In this document: positions 48,343-59,660 of the stretch, one piece after another
Layout of the letters: the number at the start of each line of letters is the position of its first letter
How positions within the stretch are numbered: the stretch's first letter is position 1
Source: Megalobrama amblycephala
Lineage: Eukaryota; Chordata; Actinopteri; Cypriniformes; Xenocyprididae
Length of the DNA: 64,000 nucleotides
Assembly: GCF_018812025.1 (NCBI RefSeq)
Contig: NC_063062.1
Coordinates: forward strand, 37,070,228-37,134,227
Direction of reading: 5' to 3'
Notes under the pieces: generated by a model
Told to the model about the DNA's origin: nothing
Seen by the model: the letters and a program-made list of their open reading frames with translations, nothing else
The model's database searches: none
Made by a program: the position numbers and the translations under genes

Positions 48343-48773
48343 TGTAAGAAAAAATGATGAAGACGTTGAAGATCTTGATGGAGAAGTTTATTGCATCTTA
48401 GCAGTGACAAAGTACATGTAGCACCTTGGGTTCATCAGAGTCGGAATGAACCCAGAACATCCAAATCTCAAACCTTTCATCCTGTTACAGTTTACCACTC
48501 TTCATGTAAATGTAGTTGCTCGTGTATTAACAGCTGTGGTCTGTATGTTAATAAGTTGTGACACCTCATTGTCTGAGATGGTTCTCTGTGTCCCACACCC
48601 ATTCCCATTCTACAAATGATTACCATTTGATTTGATCAACCCAAATGGTACATAAACAACATACCAGTTGACTTTCTTCTTCTCTATGATAATTAAGCCA
48701 TTTTGGGGATGAGCTCATTCTAAAATATACTTTGGAGTGGAATCTGGGTCGGAGCAGATTACAATTTCTTACA
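48343..48773 (-). mobile_element. Solo LTR of an LTR retroelement
   Basis: This 431-bp insert starts TGTAAGAA and ends TTCTTACA, with AGTG at 48339-48342 and 48774-48777 as a 4-bp target duplication (AGTGT if read as 5 bp). TG...CA ends with a 4-6 bp duplication are the mark of LTRs. On the minus strand an AATAAA lies near the 3' end (about 48387-48392), which suggests minus orientation. No internal retroelement genes are present. The empty site is visible in copy 1 near 15360 (gcatgcagtgtctttgtcc). Confidence 0.8.
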
Positions 48774-48977
48774 AGTGTCTTTGTCCAAGCTGTCATGATT
48801 GATTATGAGAACATTGATGTATCTTGAAAAACATGAAATTTGAGCAGCTATCAAACAAGGTTAACGGAGGCCGATTGGAATAAAACTTGCTGGGGCTGTA
48901 GAGGCCCTAGAGGCCTGTGAGGAAGTCGAAAGAAATCGGACACCGGGGGGCGTCTTTGCGTTTTTCACATGCGTAAA

Positions 48978-50346
48978 CAGGGGTTTTAATTGGGCCGGGG
49001 CCATCCGGGGCTGCGGGACAAATGGATTTTTTGATGTGAAAGGGAATTTTACTTGCCTGACCAGATAAGTAGCTTGATTAAAATGTCAATACCAACCAAA
49101 ACGCGATGATGCATATAGCTTAAGTGGCGATTGATAGTGGATAGCAGTAACGTTAATGTATTTGGCTGTGATAGCTATTGCGCTGTTGAGGTGCACGTAA
49201 CCTCTTGAGGAGAATTCAAAACAAATGAGCTCTGCTCACACAAAGAAACTCAGTTATCATGTTGCAATAAAAATTCAATATGTGGGGGTTTTATAGCTAG
49301 CTATTTACAACATATGATAAAGTTAAGCATCACACGACCGAAAGTGCTGATTCCTGAATATCACCTCGATTGAAATTGACACTAATTTCATACAACAGTT
49401 CAATAAACAAGTAGTTAATATTAATCACTTATGTTTTAGGTGCAATATTGCCTGTTTTTTGTGCTATTGTAGCAGCGAAAATAGTTCCAAACAAAGCAGA
49501 ACCAGCGCATATCGCAGCTACGCTCAGCCGTTTCCAATGATTCAGAGTTTTGAACGAATTGGTTGAGTGAAGATTCAATGGCCTAATCATAAACAACTGC
49601 TTCATTCTTGATTCAGCCTTTTGAATGAATGAATCGTTTGAATGAATGACTCAATGGTTCACTCAATAAGACAGTCATTTAATTTTGTGTTTAAAAGTAT
49701 AAATTTCCCATCAACATTTCTTATTTGTATATTCAAAAATATTTAAAGAATCTCATAACATTATTGAATGCAGTTGTACTTTTTTCAGTGTAAATTATTT
49801 AATTTGGAAACAGCCCTATAGTGTCTTACTATTTTAATTGATCAAATGTAAGAATTTGAAATAAAAGATTAAACATAAATTTAATTAGATTGGGGGGAAA
49901 TGCCCTTTATAGAGGTTAATAAAACCTACCCCAGGGTAAATAACATAAATATGCAGATTTAAATATGTCACTGCTGATAAAACACTGATGAGAATGTTGC
50001 TTGTTTCAGAATAAATTGTATTTACAACACACTTATTTTTTACCAATTTAGTTGTGCAAAGGACAAGCACAAAACAAGGCTTAATGTCGAACTCTGTATT
50101 TTGTATTTATATTCTCTCCTTTAATGGTAGCTTCACTCTTATATTTGATACTGACACAAAGGAGAAGGAACAGGCCTCATCAGATGTAGCTTTGCACACT
50201 ACCAGCATCTATAGAATGATTTTAATCTGCATTTTAGTGTTCATTGCAGATGGCTCTCTCAACTTGTTAGTTTGTCAATTGATACAATTTTGTAGTCTTC
50301 GCATGCACATGCACCCCCCACATAACATATCCCAATTTAACCCCTG
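48978..50346. mobile_element. hAT-type element, non-coding or decayed, nested in repeat family A
   Basis: The ends CAGGGGTTTTAATTGGG and the inverse (CCCAATTTAACCCCTG) are flanked by an 8-bp duplication TGCGTAAA / TGCTTAAA (48970-48977, 50347-50354; one mismatch). It is 1,369 bp long. A frame of about 90-100 codons near the right end is not recognisable as transposase. The interior includes a segment similar to the 54 kb tandem unit (about 49620-49680, gaatgaatgactcaatggtt). Confidence 0.8.
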
Positions 50347-50729
50347 TGCTTAAATGATTATGTGTCGCACGGTTTTTCACACACGCCCACAGCATTTGTA
50401 CCACAAGGTAGAACTCCATTCGTTAAATACTGGAGATTATTTCAAAAACCAATTTTGGTGAACTAGTCCTAGGTTTTTGGCTCAACCTTGATAACTATTA
50501 AAAAGCTTTATAAACCATATATATTTCCTTATGGTTAAATTGCCTGTATTGGTTGTAAACAGTGTTTTCCATCTATGATCCAGATGGTTACAGGTTTGCT
50601 AAATAAAACATTTTACGAATGTGCATAAAGGCTTTAAAGCACTTGAACACCAATAATTGCTGCGTTTTTTTAATTTTTTTTATTTTGATGAACCATTCGT
50701 GCTTTGGTTATGTTCTTATGGTCTTATTG

Positions 50730-50769
50730 ATTTTTTTTTTTTTTTTCATTATATATATATATATATATA
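50730..50769. repeat. Poly(T) and (AT)n tract
   Basis: About 16 T, then about 10 AT dinucleotides, directly left of the fold-back MITE. Confidence 0.9.
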
Positions 50770-51687
50770 CAGTACAGTCCAAAAGTTTGGAACCACTAAG
50801 ATTATTAATGTTTTTAAACTAAGATTATTAATGTTTTAGCTCACCAAGGCTACATTTATTTAATTAAAAATACAGTAAAAAACAGTAATATTGTGAAATA
50901 TTATTACAATTTAAAATAACTGTTTTCTATTTGAATATATTTCACAAAGTAATTTATTCCTGTGATGCAAAGCTGAATTTTCAGCATCGTTACTCCAGTC
51001 TTCAGTGTCACATGATCCTTCAGAAATCATTCTAATATGCTGATCTGCTGCTCAAGAAACATTTAATGTGTACAATTGTACAAAATATTTGTGTATAATA
51101 TTTTTTTTTCAGGATTATTTGATGAATAGAAAGTTCAAAAGAACAGTGTTTATCTGAAATCTAATCTTTTGTAACATTATAAATGTCTTTACTGCCACTT
51201 TTGATTGATTTAATGCATCCTTGCTGAATAAAAGTATTCATTTCTTTAATTTCTTTTCAAAAAAATAAAAATAAAAATTCTTACTGACCCCAAACTTTTG
51301 AACGGTAGTGTATAATGCTACAGAAGCTTTGTATTTCAGATAAATGCTGTTCTTTTGAACTTTCTATTCATCAAGGAATCCTGAAAAAAAAAGTACACAA
51401 CTGTTTTCAACATTGAAAATAATCATAAATGTTTATTGAGCAGCAAATCAGCATATTAGAATGATTTCTGAAGGATCATGTGACACTGAAGACTGGAGTA
51501 ACGATGCTGAAAATTCAGCTTTGCATCACAGGAATAGTACACAGTTATTTTAAATTGTAATAATATTTCACAATATTACTGTTTTTTACTGTATTTTTAA
51601 TTAAATAAATGTAGCCTTGGTGAGCAGACGAAACTTCTTTTAAAAACATTAAAAATCTTAGTGGTTCCAAACTTTTGGACTGTACTG
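50770..51687. mobile_element. TA-flanked fold-back MITE, about 920 bp
   Basis: The ends CAGTACAGTCCAAAAGTTTG and its inverse are flanked by TA at 50768-50769 and 51688-51689. Both halves carry the same sequence in opposite directions (for example gctgaattttcagcatcg at about 50971 and inverted at about 51510). In the centre at about 51287-51312 is an internal end-like phrase, ccaaacttttgaacggtagt, suggesting two related elements joined head to head. Relatives occur at 26160, 60215 and 63825. Confidence 0.85.
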
Positions 51688-51689
51688 TA

Positions 51690-53890
51690 TATATAAATAG
51701 ATAAAAGCTGCAATGCAGAATTTGCTACTTTTTGCCGCAAGTAACAATTCCGACTACACGAGACTCCAGATAACCTGTAAATCCAATGTCTCGGAGCGAG
51801 CACAGCAGGACAGCTGTGATTATTTCCTTCTTGACACTACCTTTTCTTGTTCTGTGACATCACCTTGAATATTCATTCACAGTATCAGCTGAACTGAGTA
51901 TCTGAAGCTTTTGCTGAAATGAATTTTTTTTCTTAAGCAAATTTCATAATGATAAGGATGATGATGAATCCACCAGCAGAATGTAATAAAAAGGACGGGG
52001 CAGGATAACACATCCCGCATGCAGACCAAAGTGAACTAAACAGAGAGGACGAAGAATAGATTTCTCTATGCTTGAAAATCTGAATCGCTGCATGAGCGAA
52101 ATACATTAAGGAAATATTTACCAACGGTTCACTTTGAAATCAGCATGTGACGCTGTTGCAGTAATTGTTTGCAGTTCCTAATCATCACATTCGGCCTCTA
52201 ACTATGGAGAGGCGGTTTTAATAGCTCTCTGTTACCCTAGTGCTCACATTTCAATCAGATTCTTGGGGAAATTCATGCCAGAGGCTTAATATTATATAAT
52301 GGATCATTCAGAGGCCTGAAAAGTTTTGCCTGACAAACTTTTTTTTTTTCCAGTAGCTATTTGGAGCTGATGGAAAAGATTCCTTTTTTTGGTCTGTATA
52401 CTGTTACATAAAGTAGACTGATTGTGCTGGTTGTTTGAGACAAAGACAGCATGAAAACAACACCCAAATACTTGTTTAGTCTTTGTATCGAAGAAGTTTA
52501 TAAATGCCCACAATTATCAATGTGCAGGATTTCAGGATTCAGCAAGTTTAAATAGGACAGCAGTATTACTGTGGAGGTAAACACTGCATCTCTCAGCAGG
52601 CCATTATTGGAAAAACACATTCAGTGATAGCAAACACAACCTACATTTGGCTTTATTTCAGAAGCTTTTCAGGTGAAATACTAATATAATGACCATAGGG
52701 AATCGTACTACACATCAAAATTTGTGAAAAATTAATCTGTGAAATGTTACGTGTAATCTCTCAATCAGATAATATCTGACATAGCATTACATTTACTTCA
52801 GGCAAGTCATTTAGTGTCCACAGCATGTTAATTCACTAGAGAAATGAACTCCAGAGGGAGTATTTCACTAAATATATGCACTATATTAGCTTATATATTT
52901 ATTATATTTACTTTACCTGTTAATAATGTCTTAATTATTTCATATGTTTAAATATATTTGTCATGAAAACAAGTTATGACAGTGTGTAAATGTTCAGAGG
53001 CTGTTCAGATCAATCGTACTATGTAGTCAATCAGTTTTGTTCCACTTCAACCTGATCAACTGTGAATTTAACTAAAAGATGATTTAGATGCTAAACTGTT
53101 CATATGTTTGTTATTTACAATTAAATTGATCTATTTAGTTTGTATGAACACAGCAAGGGAATGTGCCGCAGTGAAAATATTCAACACAAATGAAAGTGAC
53201 CCCAAAGCAGGACAGAGTTCAGCTAAAACACACAAAACAACAGCAGCACGTGTTTTCATGCGTGTACTCCGCAAGGAGTTGCCTTTGCATCGCCTTTCCA
53301 GTGTGTGTTATTCACGGACCAGTGCCACAGATGACATTTTGCAGGAGGCTCTGGCAGAGAGTCAGCTGTCACTCTTAGGAACGCTGACCTCTCCGTCTGC
53401 CCGCTGTACCTGCACTGCACTTCCTCACATACGGGAGAGAGAAGTGACCTGCGGTTACCCGTCCAAATCACTGCAGATGGAGCTCTGCTAACCCTGCTCA
53501 CGCAGTCAATCGCTTATACCTCACAGCTCTCTCAGAGGAAACCGAACGAAAGATGTCTAGAACATGAGTGCTTGAATAGAAATAACGTTCCAGGCTTTAA
53601 TCTATGCTAAACACATCCAAAGGATGTCATGCTGAATGTGTTATTTTTAGACAAGATATTTCAGCAATATCACTAGTGATTACTGTTATGAATATCAGCA
53701 GGTGTGTTTATATACAAGGAACAATTACTTTTTCTCCTCACCATAGAGGTCACTAAATCCCATCTCAACAATTTGTTAAACATTTTATTATGCTTTTATG
53801 AATGCCTTTAATGTTCACATCAACATCTGTTAACACTCAACAGTTAATTTAAAAAGATAGAATTTGTAGAACAGAGTTTCTAGATATATG
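51690..53890. other. Repeat-poor non-coding stretch
   Basis: No repeat boundaries seen. A 127-codon frame at 53108-53491 and an opposite 81-codon frame at 53256-53501 resemble no known family. Confidence 0.4.
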
Positions 53891-53893
53891 TTA

Positions 53894-54050
53894 CAATCTA
53901 AAAAAAAAAAAAAAAAATGCTAGGTTAAAAACAACCCAAGTTGGATTGAAAATGGACAAACCCAGTGATTTTTACATTTAACCCAATCGCTGGGTTTGTC
54001 CATGTTCAACCCAAATTGGGTAGTTTTTAAACCAACATTTTTGTATAGTG
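53894..54050. mobile_element. TA-flanked MITE with AACCCAA/TTGGGTT symmetry
   Basis: It is 157 bp, with TA at 53892-53893 and 54051-54052, and inverted segments (gaaaatggacaaacccag and ctgggtttgtccatgttcaa). A poly(A) run of about 19 lies inside the left arm. A well-known fish MITE style. Confidence 0.8.
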
Positions 54051-54212
54051 TACAATTTAGCAGTAAACACACATTGTTTATAAGAAACAGAACATCTAGA
54101 TTTTTTTTTTTTTTCTGTGATTTGTTTTCAACGATCCATTTGTGATTGTGCCATTATTTATTTATTTTTTTTATGCCACTAAATTTTGGTATAATCTATT
54201 AGAAACACTTTA

Positions 54213-57100
54213 TAATAGATGCTTGAATGAATGATTCAATGACTCACTCATAAAGACGGTCACTTGTTATGATCCTGAGTGAATCTGTGTGCTTAACTGG
54301 ATCAAAAGGAATCAGATTAATGATTCAATGACTCACTCATAAAGACGGTCACTTGATTTGATCCTGAGTGAATTGAATCAAAAGGAATCGGATGAATGAA
54401 TGATTCAATGACTCACTCATAAAGACGGTCACTTGATTTGATCCTGAGTGAATTGAATCAAAAGGAGTCGGATGAATGAATGATTCAATGACTCACTCAT
54501 AAAGACGGTCACTTGTTATAATCCTGAGTGAATCTGTGTGCTTAACTGGATCAAAAGAAATCAGATGAATGAATGATTCAATGACTCAGTCATAAAGACG
54601 GTCACTTGTTATGATCCTGAGTGAATCTGTGTGCTTAACTTGATCAAAAGGAATCGGATGAATGAATGAATGATTCAATGACTCACTCATAAAGACGGTC
54701 ACTTGTTATGATCCTGAGTGAATCGGTGTGCTTAACTGGATCAAAAGGAATCAGATGAATGAATGAATGATTCAATGACTCACTCATAAAGACGGTCACT
54801 TGTTATGATCCTGAGTGAATCTGTGTGCTTAACTGGATCAAAAGGAATCGGATGAATGAATGATTCAATGACTCACTCATAAAGACGGTCACTTGTTATG
54901 ATCCTGAGTGAATCTGTGTGCTTAACTGGATCAAAAGGAATCAGATGAATGATTCAATGACTCACTCATAAAGACGGTCACTTGATTTGATCCTGATTGA
55001 ATTGAATCAAAAGGAATCGGATGAATAAATGATTCAATGACTCACTCATAAAGACGGTCACTTGTTATAATCCTGAGTGAATCTGTGTGCTTAACTGGAT
55101 CAAAAGGAATCGGATGAATGAATGATTCAATGACTCACTCATAAAGACGGTCACTTGTTATAATCCTGAGTGAATCTGTGTGCTTAACTGGATCAAAAGG
55201 AATCGGATGAATGAATGATTAAATGACTCACTCATAAAGATGGTCACTTGTTGTGATCCTGAGTGAATCTGTGTGCTTAACTGGATCAAAAGGAATCGGA
55301 TGAATGAATGAATGATTCAATGACTCACTCATAAAGACGGTCACTTGTTATGATCCTGAGTGAATCTGTGTGCTTAACTGGATCAAAAGGAATCGGATGA
55401 ATGAATGATTCAATGACTCACTCATAAAGACGGTCACTTGTTATGATCCTGAGTGAATCTGTGTGCTTAACTGGATCAAAAGGAATCAGATGAATGATTC
55501 AATGACTCACTCATAAAGACGGTCACTTGATTTGATCCTGATTGAATTGAATCAAAAGGAATCGGATGAATAAATGATTCAATGACTCACTCATAAAGAC
55601 GGTCACTTGTTATAATCCTGAGTGAATCTGTGTGCTTAACTGGATCAAAAGGAATCGGATGAATGAATGATTCAGTGACTCACTCATAAAGACGGTCACT
55701 TGTTATAATCCTGAGTGAATCTGTGTGCTTAACTGGATCAAAAGGAATCGGATGAATGAATGATTAAATGACTCACTCATAAAGATGGTCACTTGTTGTG
55801 ATCCTGAGTGAATCTGTGTGCTTAACTGGATCAAAAGGAATCGGATGAATGAATGAATGATTCAATGACTCACTCATAAAGACGGTCACTTGTTATGATC
55901 CTGAGTGAATCTGTGTGCTTAACTGGATCAAAAGGAATCGGATGAATGAATGATTCAATGACTCACTCATAAAGACGGTCACTTGATTTGATCCTGAGTG
56001 AATCTGTGTGCTTAACTGGATCAAAAGGAATCAGATGAATGAATGAATGATTCAATGACTCACTCATAAAGACGGTCACTTGTTATGATCCTGAGTGAAT
56101 CTGTGTGCTTAACTGGATCAAAAGGAATCGGATGAATGAATGAATGATTCAATGACTCACTCATAAAGACGGTCACTTGTTATGATCCTGAGTGAATCTG
56201 TGTGCTTAACTGGATCAAAAGGAATCGGATGAATGAATGATTCAATGACTCACTCATAAAGACGGTCACTTGATTTGATCCTGAGTGAATCTGTGTGCTT
56301 AACTGGATCAAAAGGAATCAGATGAATGAATGAATGATTCAATGACTCACTCATAAAGACGGTCACTTGTTATGATCCTGAGTGAATCTGTGTGCTTAAC
56401 TGGATCAAAAGGAATCGGATGAATGAATGAATGATTCAATGACTCACACATAAAGACGGTCACTTGTTATGATCCTGAGTGAATCTGTGTGCTTAACTGG
56501 ATCAAAAGGAATCGGATGAATGAATGATTCAATGACTCACTCATAAAGACGGTCACTTGATTTGATCCTGAGTGAATCTGTGTGCTTAACTGGATCAAAA
56601 GGAATCAGATGAATGAATGAATGAATGATTCAATGACTCACTCATAAAGACGGTCACTTGTTATGATCCTGAGTGAATCTGTGTGCTTAACTGGATCAAA
56701 AGGAATCGGATGAATGAATGAATGATTCAATGACTCACTCATAAAGACGGTCACTTGATTTGATCCTGAGTGAATTGAATCAAAAGGAATCGGATGAATG
56801 AATGATTCAATGACTCACTCATAAAGACGGTCACTTGTTATGATCCTGAGTGAATCTGCGTGCTTAACTGGATCAAAAGGAATCGGATGAATGAATGATT
56901 CAGTGACTCACTCATAAAGACGGTCACTTGTTATGATCCTGAGTGAATCTGCGTGCTTAACTGGATCAAAAGGAATTGGATGAATGAATGATTCAATGAC
57001 TCACTCATAAAGACGGTCACTTGATTTGATCCTGAGTGAATTGAATCAAAAGGAATCGGATGAATGAATGATTCCATAATTCACTTGTAAAGACAGTTAC
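54213..57100. repeat. Large tandem array, about 31 units of about 78-100 bp, with higher-order repeats
   Basis: The unit core is GATTCAATGACTCACTCATA followed by aagacggtcacttg. Two unit forms alternate: a long form with ttatgatcctgagtgaatct and gtgtgcttaactggatcaaaa, and a short form with tgatttgatcctgagtgaat and tgaatcaaaaggaatcgg. Variable (TGAA)n at unit ends shifts the length by 4. Marker variants recur 545 bp apart (54991/55536 and 55241/55786) and 287 bp apart (55981/56268/56555). The array ends in a degenerate unit at about 57061-57100. No coding frame. Confidence 0.97.
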
Positions 57101-57999
57101 AATGTAACTGCAGAAACAGTAGATAGAACTGTAGATTCCAAAGGCCAGTTTGGTGTCATTTGCTACCAGATATAATTGTTCCAAAATGCAGGTCTTTCAA
57201 CCTACAATGTGCTGTTTTTCTGGAGCCGGTGCTGGTGTATAATTTAGCTACAGTGAGACGAGCGTCAGCTGAAAGCACCGGAGTGGGAAGAGGAATCTTT
57301 TCTGAGTTGAATAATCCAGCTGCAATCTCTGCCATTATGAGGGCCGAGGCCGACAAAAGGATGTGATTTTTACCCTATAGACTGTAATTACTATTGCAGG
57401 TTCTCATTGTGCTCCTTCCAGTTAAAACGCAATGTGTCCCAACGCTAATGACTTCTTCCTGATGTGTTCATTCATCCTTTACACTTAGGCAATCTGTTTA
57501 CCCAATAATTTACTCCATAGCCCACTCACTCTCTCTGCATCTCTGAGAAAGGCACAGGGATTACTGTTCATTGTAGCTGCGTCGAGCCCATCTGTGACCT
57601 AGAAAGGTTCCGCAGACCCTTTAAGCTTGCGCTGCTATCTAGTTAAATTGCTTCAGGAGCTGTTGTGGGGTGAGGGCATCGTCTAGGCAAGCTCATTTGA
57701 ATGATTTTGTTTACCCCAAGGAATGCCTGCGCCGTTGTTAGAGCGAGCCGCGGGAACGGAGGCGGCTGCTTCGATGATTACGCCGCACAACGGACATTAT
57801 CAGCGAAATTAGCCGTTTTCTGTTTCTGTTAGCAGTTTGTGTTGTACTTGGAGGGGGAAGGTGGAAAGGTGAAGTGTGTAATTTGTGCAACGTAAAAATA
57901 CTTTCTTCTGCCTGTGTTATATGTGGATAGACATCCGGCCTGACAGCAAGTGGGCTCAAACAATGGATTTAGATGGTTTAAAAATGGGACTATGCTGTA
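57101..57999. other. Non-coding stretch, nothing recognised
   Basis: Less AT-rich than average, with small overlapping frames on both strands around 57160-57360 that look like chance. Confidence 0.4.
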
Positions 58000-58004
58000 T
58001 TATT

Positions 58005-58085
58005 ATTATTAACCTTTATTTAACCAGGCAAGTCACTTACGAACAAGTTCTTATTTTCAACAACAGCCTGGCAGGAGAGTTAAAA
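58005..58085. repeat. Dispersed fish repeat fragment (TTTATTTAACCAGGCAAGTC)
   Basis: The phrase cctttatttaaccaggcaag followed by tcacttacgaacaagttctt is a common teleost interspersed motif as I recall. Only about 80 bp are seen. Confidence 0.5.
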
Positions 58086-58690
58086 ACTCATGAAAGACAA
58101 AAATACATTGAAATTAAAGCTGTAAAAAAAGTGAAATAAGCACACATAACAATATGCATGCATATAAATCAAATATGAGCCAAAACAATCTGTAATATCG
58201 GCCAATAACTAATACAGTGTTGACATGAATGCAGAAAAAGTCCATGTACACTTCACGTGCCAACTACTAAAATAAACTGTTCATTTCCCAGCATGGGACC
58301 AATGAATTAAGATTTGTTTTTTACCAGATCTGATCTAATGATTTAGGCTCGATTACATACCATTTTTAAAGCAGTTAATTTAGAAATTATCACAAAAATC
58401 ACTGCTTGTTTGTTTTATCTGTTTGATGACCAATAGCAGATGGGGAGTGTTCAAGAAACCTTTTTATGTTTACATGTACACCAATAATTCTTTATTGGCA
58501 TTACGGTTCTATGAAGAGCCTTCGACATCTATGGAAACTTTCTAATGAACAAAAGACGCTTAATAGTGGAAAAAAGGTTCTTAAGATTATTAAAAGTCTT
58601 GATGTTGTTTTTGTGCTCTACTAGAACAGGTTTTCATGCTTGAATGTTGATTATTTTTTCTTATATTCTCCATTGTTGCAGCTCCTCTCT
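58086..58690. other. Non-coding stretch with a GGTTCT-type fragment
   Basis: At about 58485-58595 words such as acggttctatgaagagcc and aaaaggttcttaa occur, like the fragments at 5675 and 7965. Otherwise unrecognised. Confidence 0.4.
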
Positions 58691-58694
58691 TCCC

Positions 58695-59335
58695 TGCACT
58701 TCGGTGGCATTTCCCAAAAGCATCACTAGCCAACTAACATCGCAAGCTAACTAGCGTCAAACTAACATAATCCACCGATTTGGTGTTTCCCGAAACCATC
58801 GTTCACACAAATATTCGCAAACTGCTTCGCAAACTTGTGTGGTTGGAACAACAGCTCTCGAGCTGTGGTTAGAAGAAGAGTTTCTTGTTTTTATGACATG
58901 TGGACTAAATAATAAAATAAGCAAGCTGACATTAAGTACAATATATATCTTTTATTTCAAATATATACAAATGTCATTTACATATTTTAGTCAGATTTTT
59001 AAGCACTGTTTTTGAAGAGTGCGCATCTGTGTACGTAAGAACGAGTCTATGATTGAATCTGGAAATAAAGGAAAATAACTGAGAAAAATGAGAATTAGTC
59101 CTCAGATGCCATGTCTGTAATTTACTGCAAAAAATCTTGCATTAATTCGATCTCAAATGGATTCATTTAAAGAAGTTATTACTCCACCACCTGCATGACA
59201 TCATTTACTAACGCGGTTGAACGACACGTTTGCGACAATACGGTTTCGGGAAACATAGTTGATTTGTTCAACGATGCATCGTACTATGGTAGTGAAGCAG
59301 CGAATCACGTCATTGTACGGGAAACACACCCGTTT
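58695..59335. repeat. Probable non-autonomous DNA element with GTTTCCCGAAAC words
   Basis: The left part has catttcccaaaagcatc and gtgtttcccgaaaccatcgt. The right part has the inverse-type acggtttcgggaaacatagt and gtacgggaaacacacccg. Exact termini and target duplication were not established. Confidence 0.5.
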
Positions 59336-59499
59336 AGTTCCTGTCTCTATGAAGCCCCTCCTTCTGAAAAGCACAATGTGCTCTGATTGGTCGGCCGGAG
59401 CTGTGTGTTCTGATTGGTGTTTGGGAAATGTCCCGCCCCTTACCATAACCGCCAAGAACCGCAACTCAACCAGGCCCCGCCCCTTTATTCTCCGTATGA

Positions 59500-59660
59500 A
59501 TTATTTAAATGAGGAATATTGTGAAGAAAACTCAAGATGGAGGCGTTTCAGAAACACTGACACTGATATAGAGAAGAACTCCTGCCTTTTTCATGCTCAA
59601 ACAGCAACATTACACACTAAAGAAAGTAAATGGTTATTTCTGGAACCAAAATAGTTCTTC
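59500..59660. repeat. Fragment shared with the 60-430 TTAA element
   Basis: The phrase tcaaacagcaacattacacac matches the inverse of about 103-128. It is part of a dispersed MITE family, with boundaries unknown. Confidence 0.45.

Larger units (their letters stand above)
47888..50664. repeat. Dispersed repeat family A, copy 2, split by a solo LTR and a hAT element
   Basis: Three family A pieces, 47888-48342, 48774-48977 and 50347-50664, line up in order with the uninterrupted copy at 14720-15945. The junctions match the target duplications of the two inserts. Confidence 0.75.

Noticed and set aside
50054..50353. 99-codon frame near the right end of the hAT element
   Set aside because: It does not resemble hAT transposase motifs and crosses the element boundary at 50346.
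53108..53501. 127-codon plus frame and 81-codon minus frame
   Set aside because: Overlapping frames on both strands in a less AT-rich patch. Neither resembles a known protein.
54213..57100. CRISPR-like array
   Set aside because: Units are contiguous tandem copies with no unique spacers, and the genome is eukaryotic.
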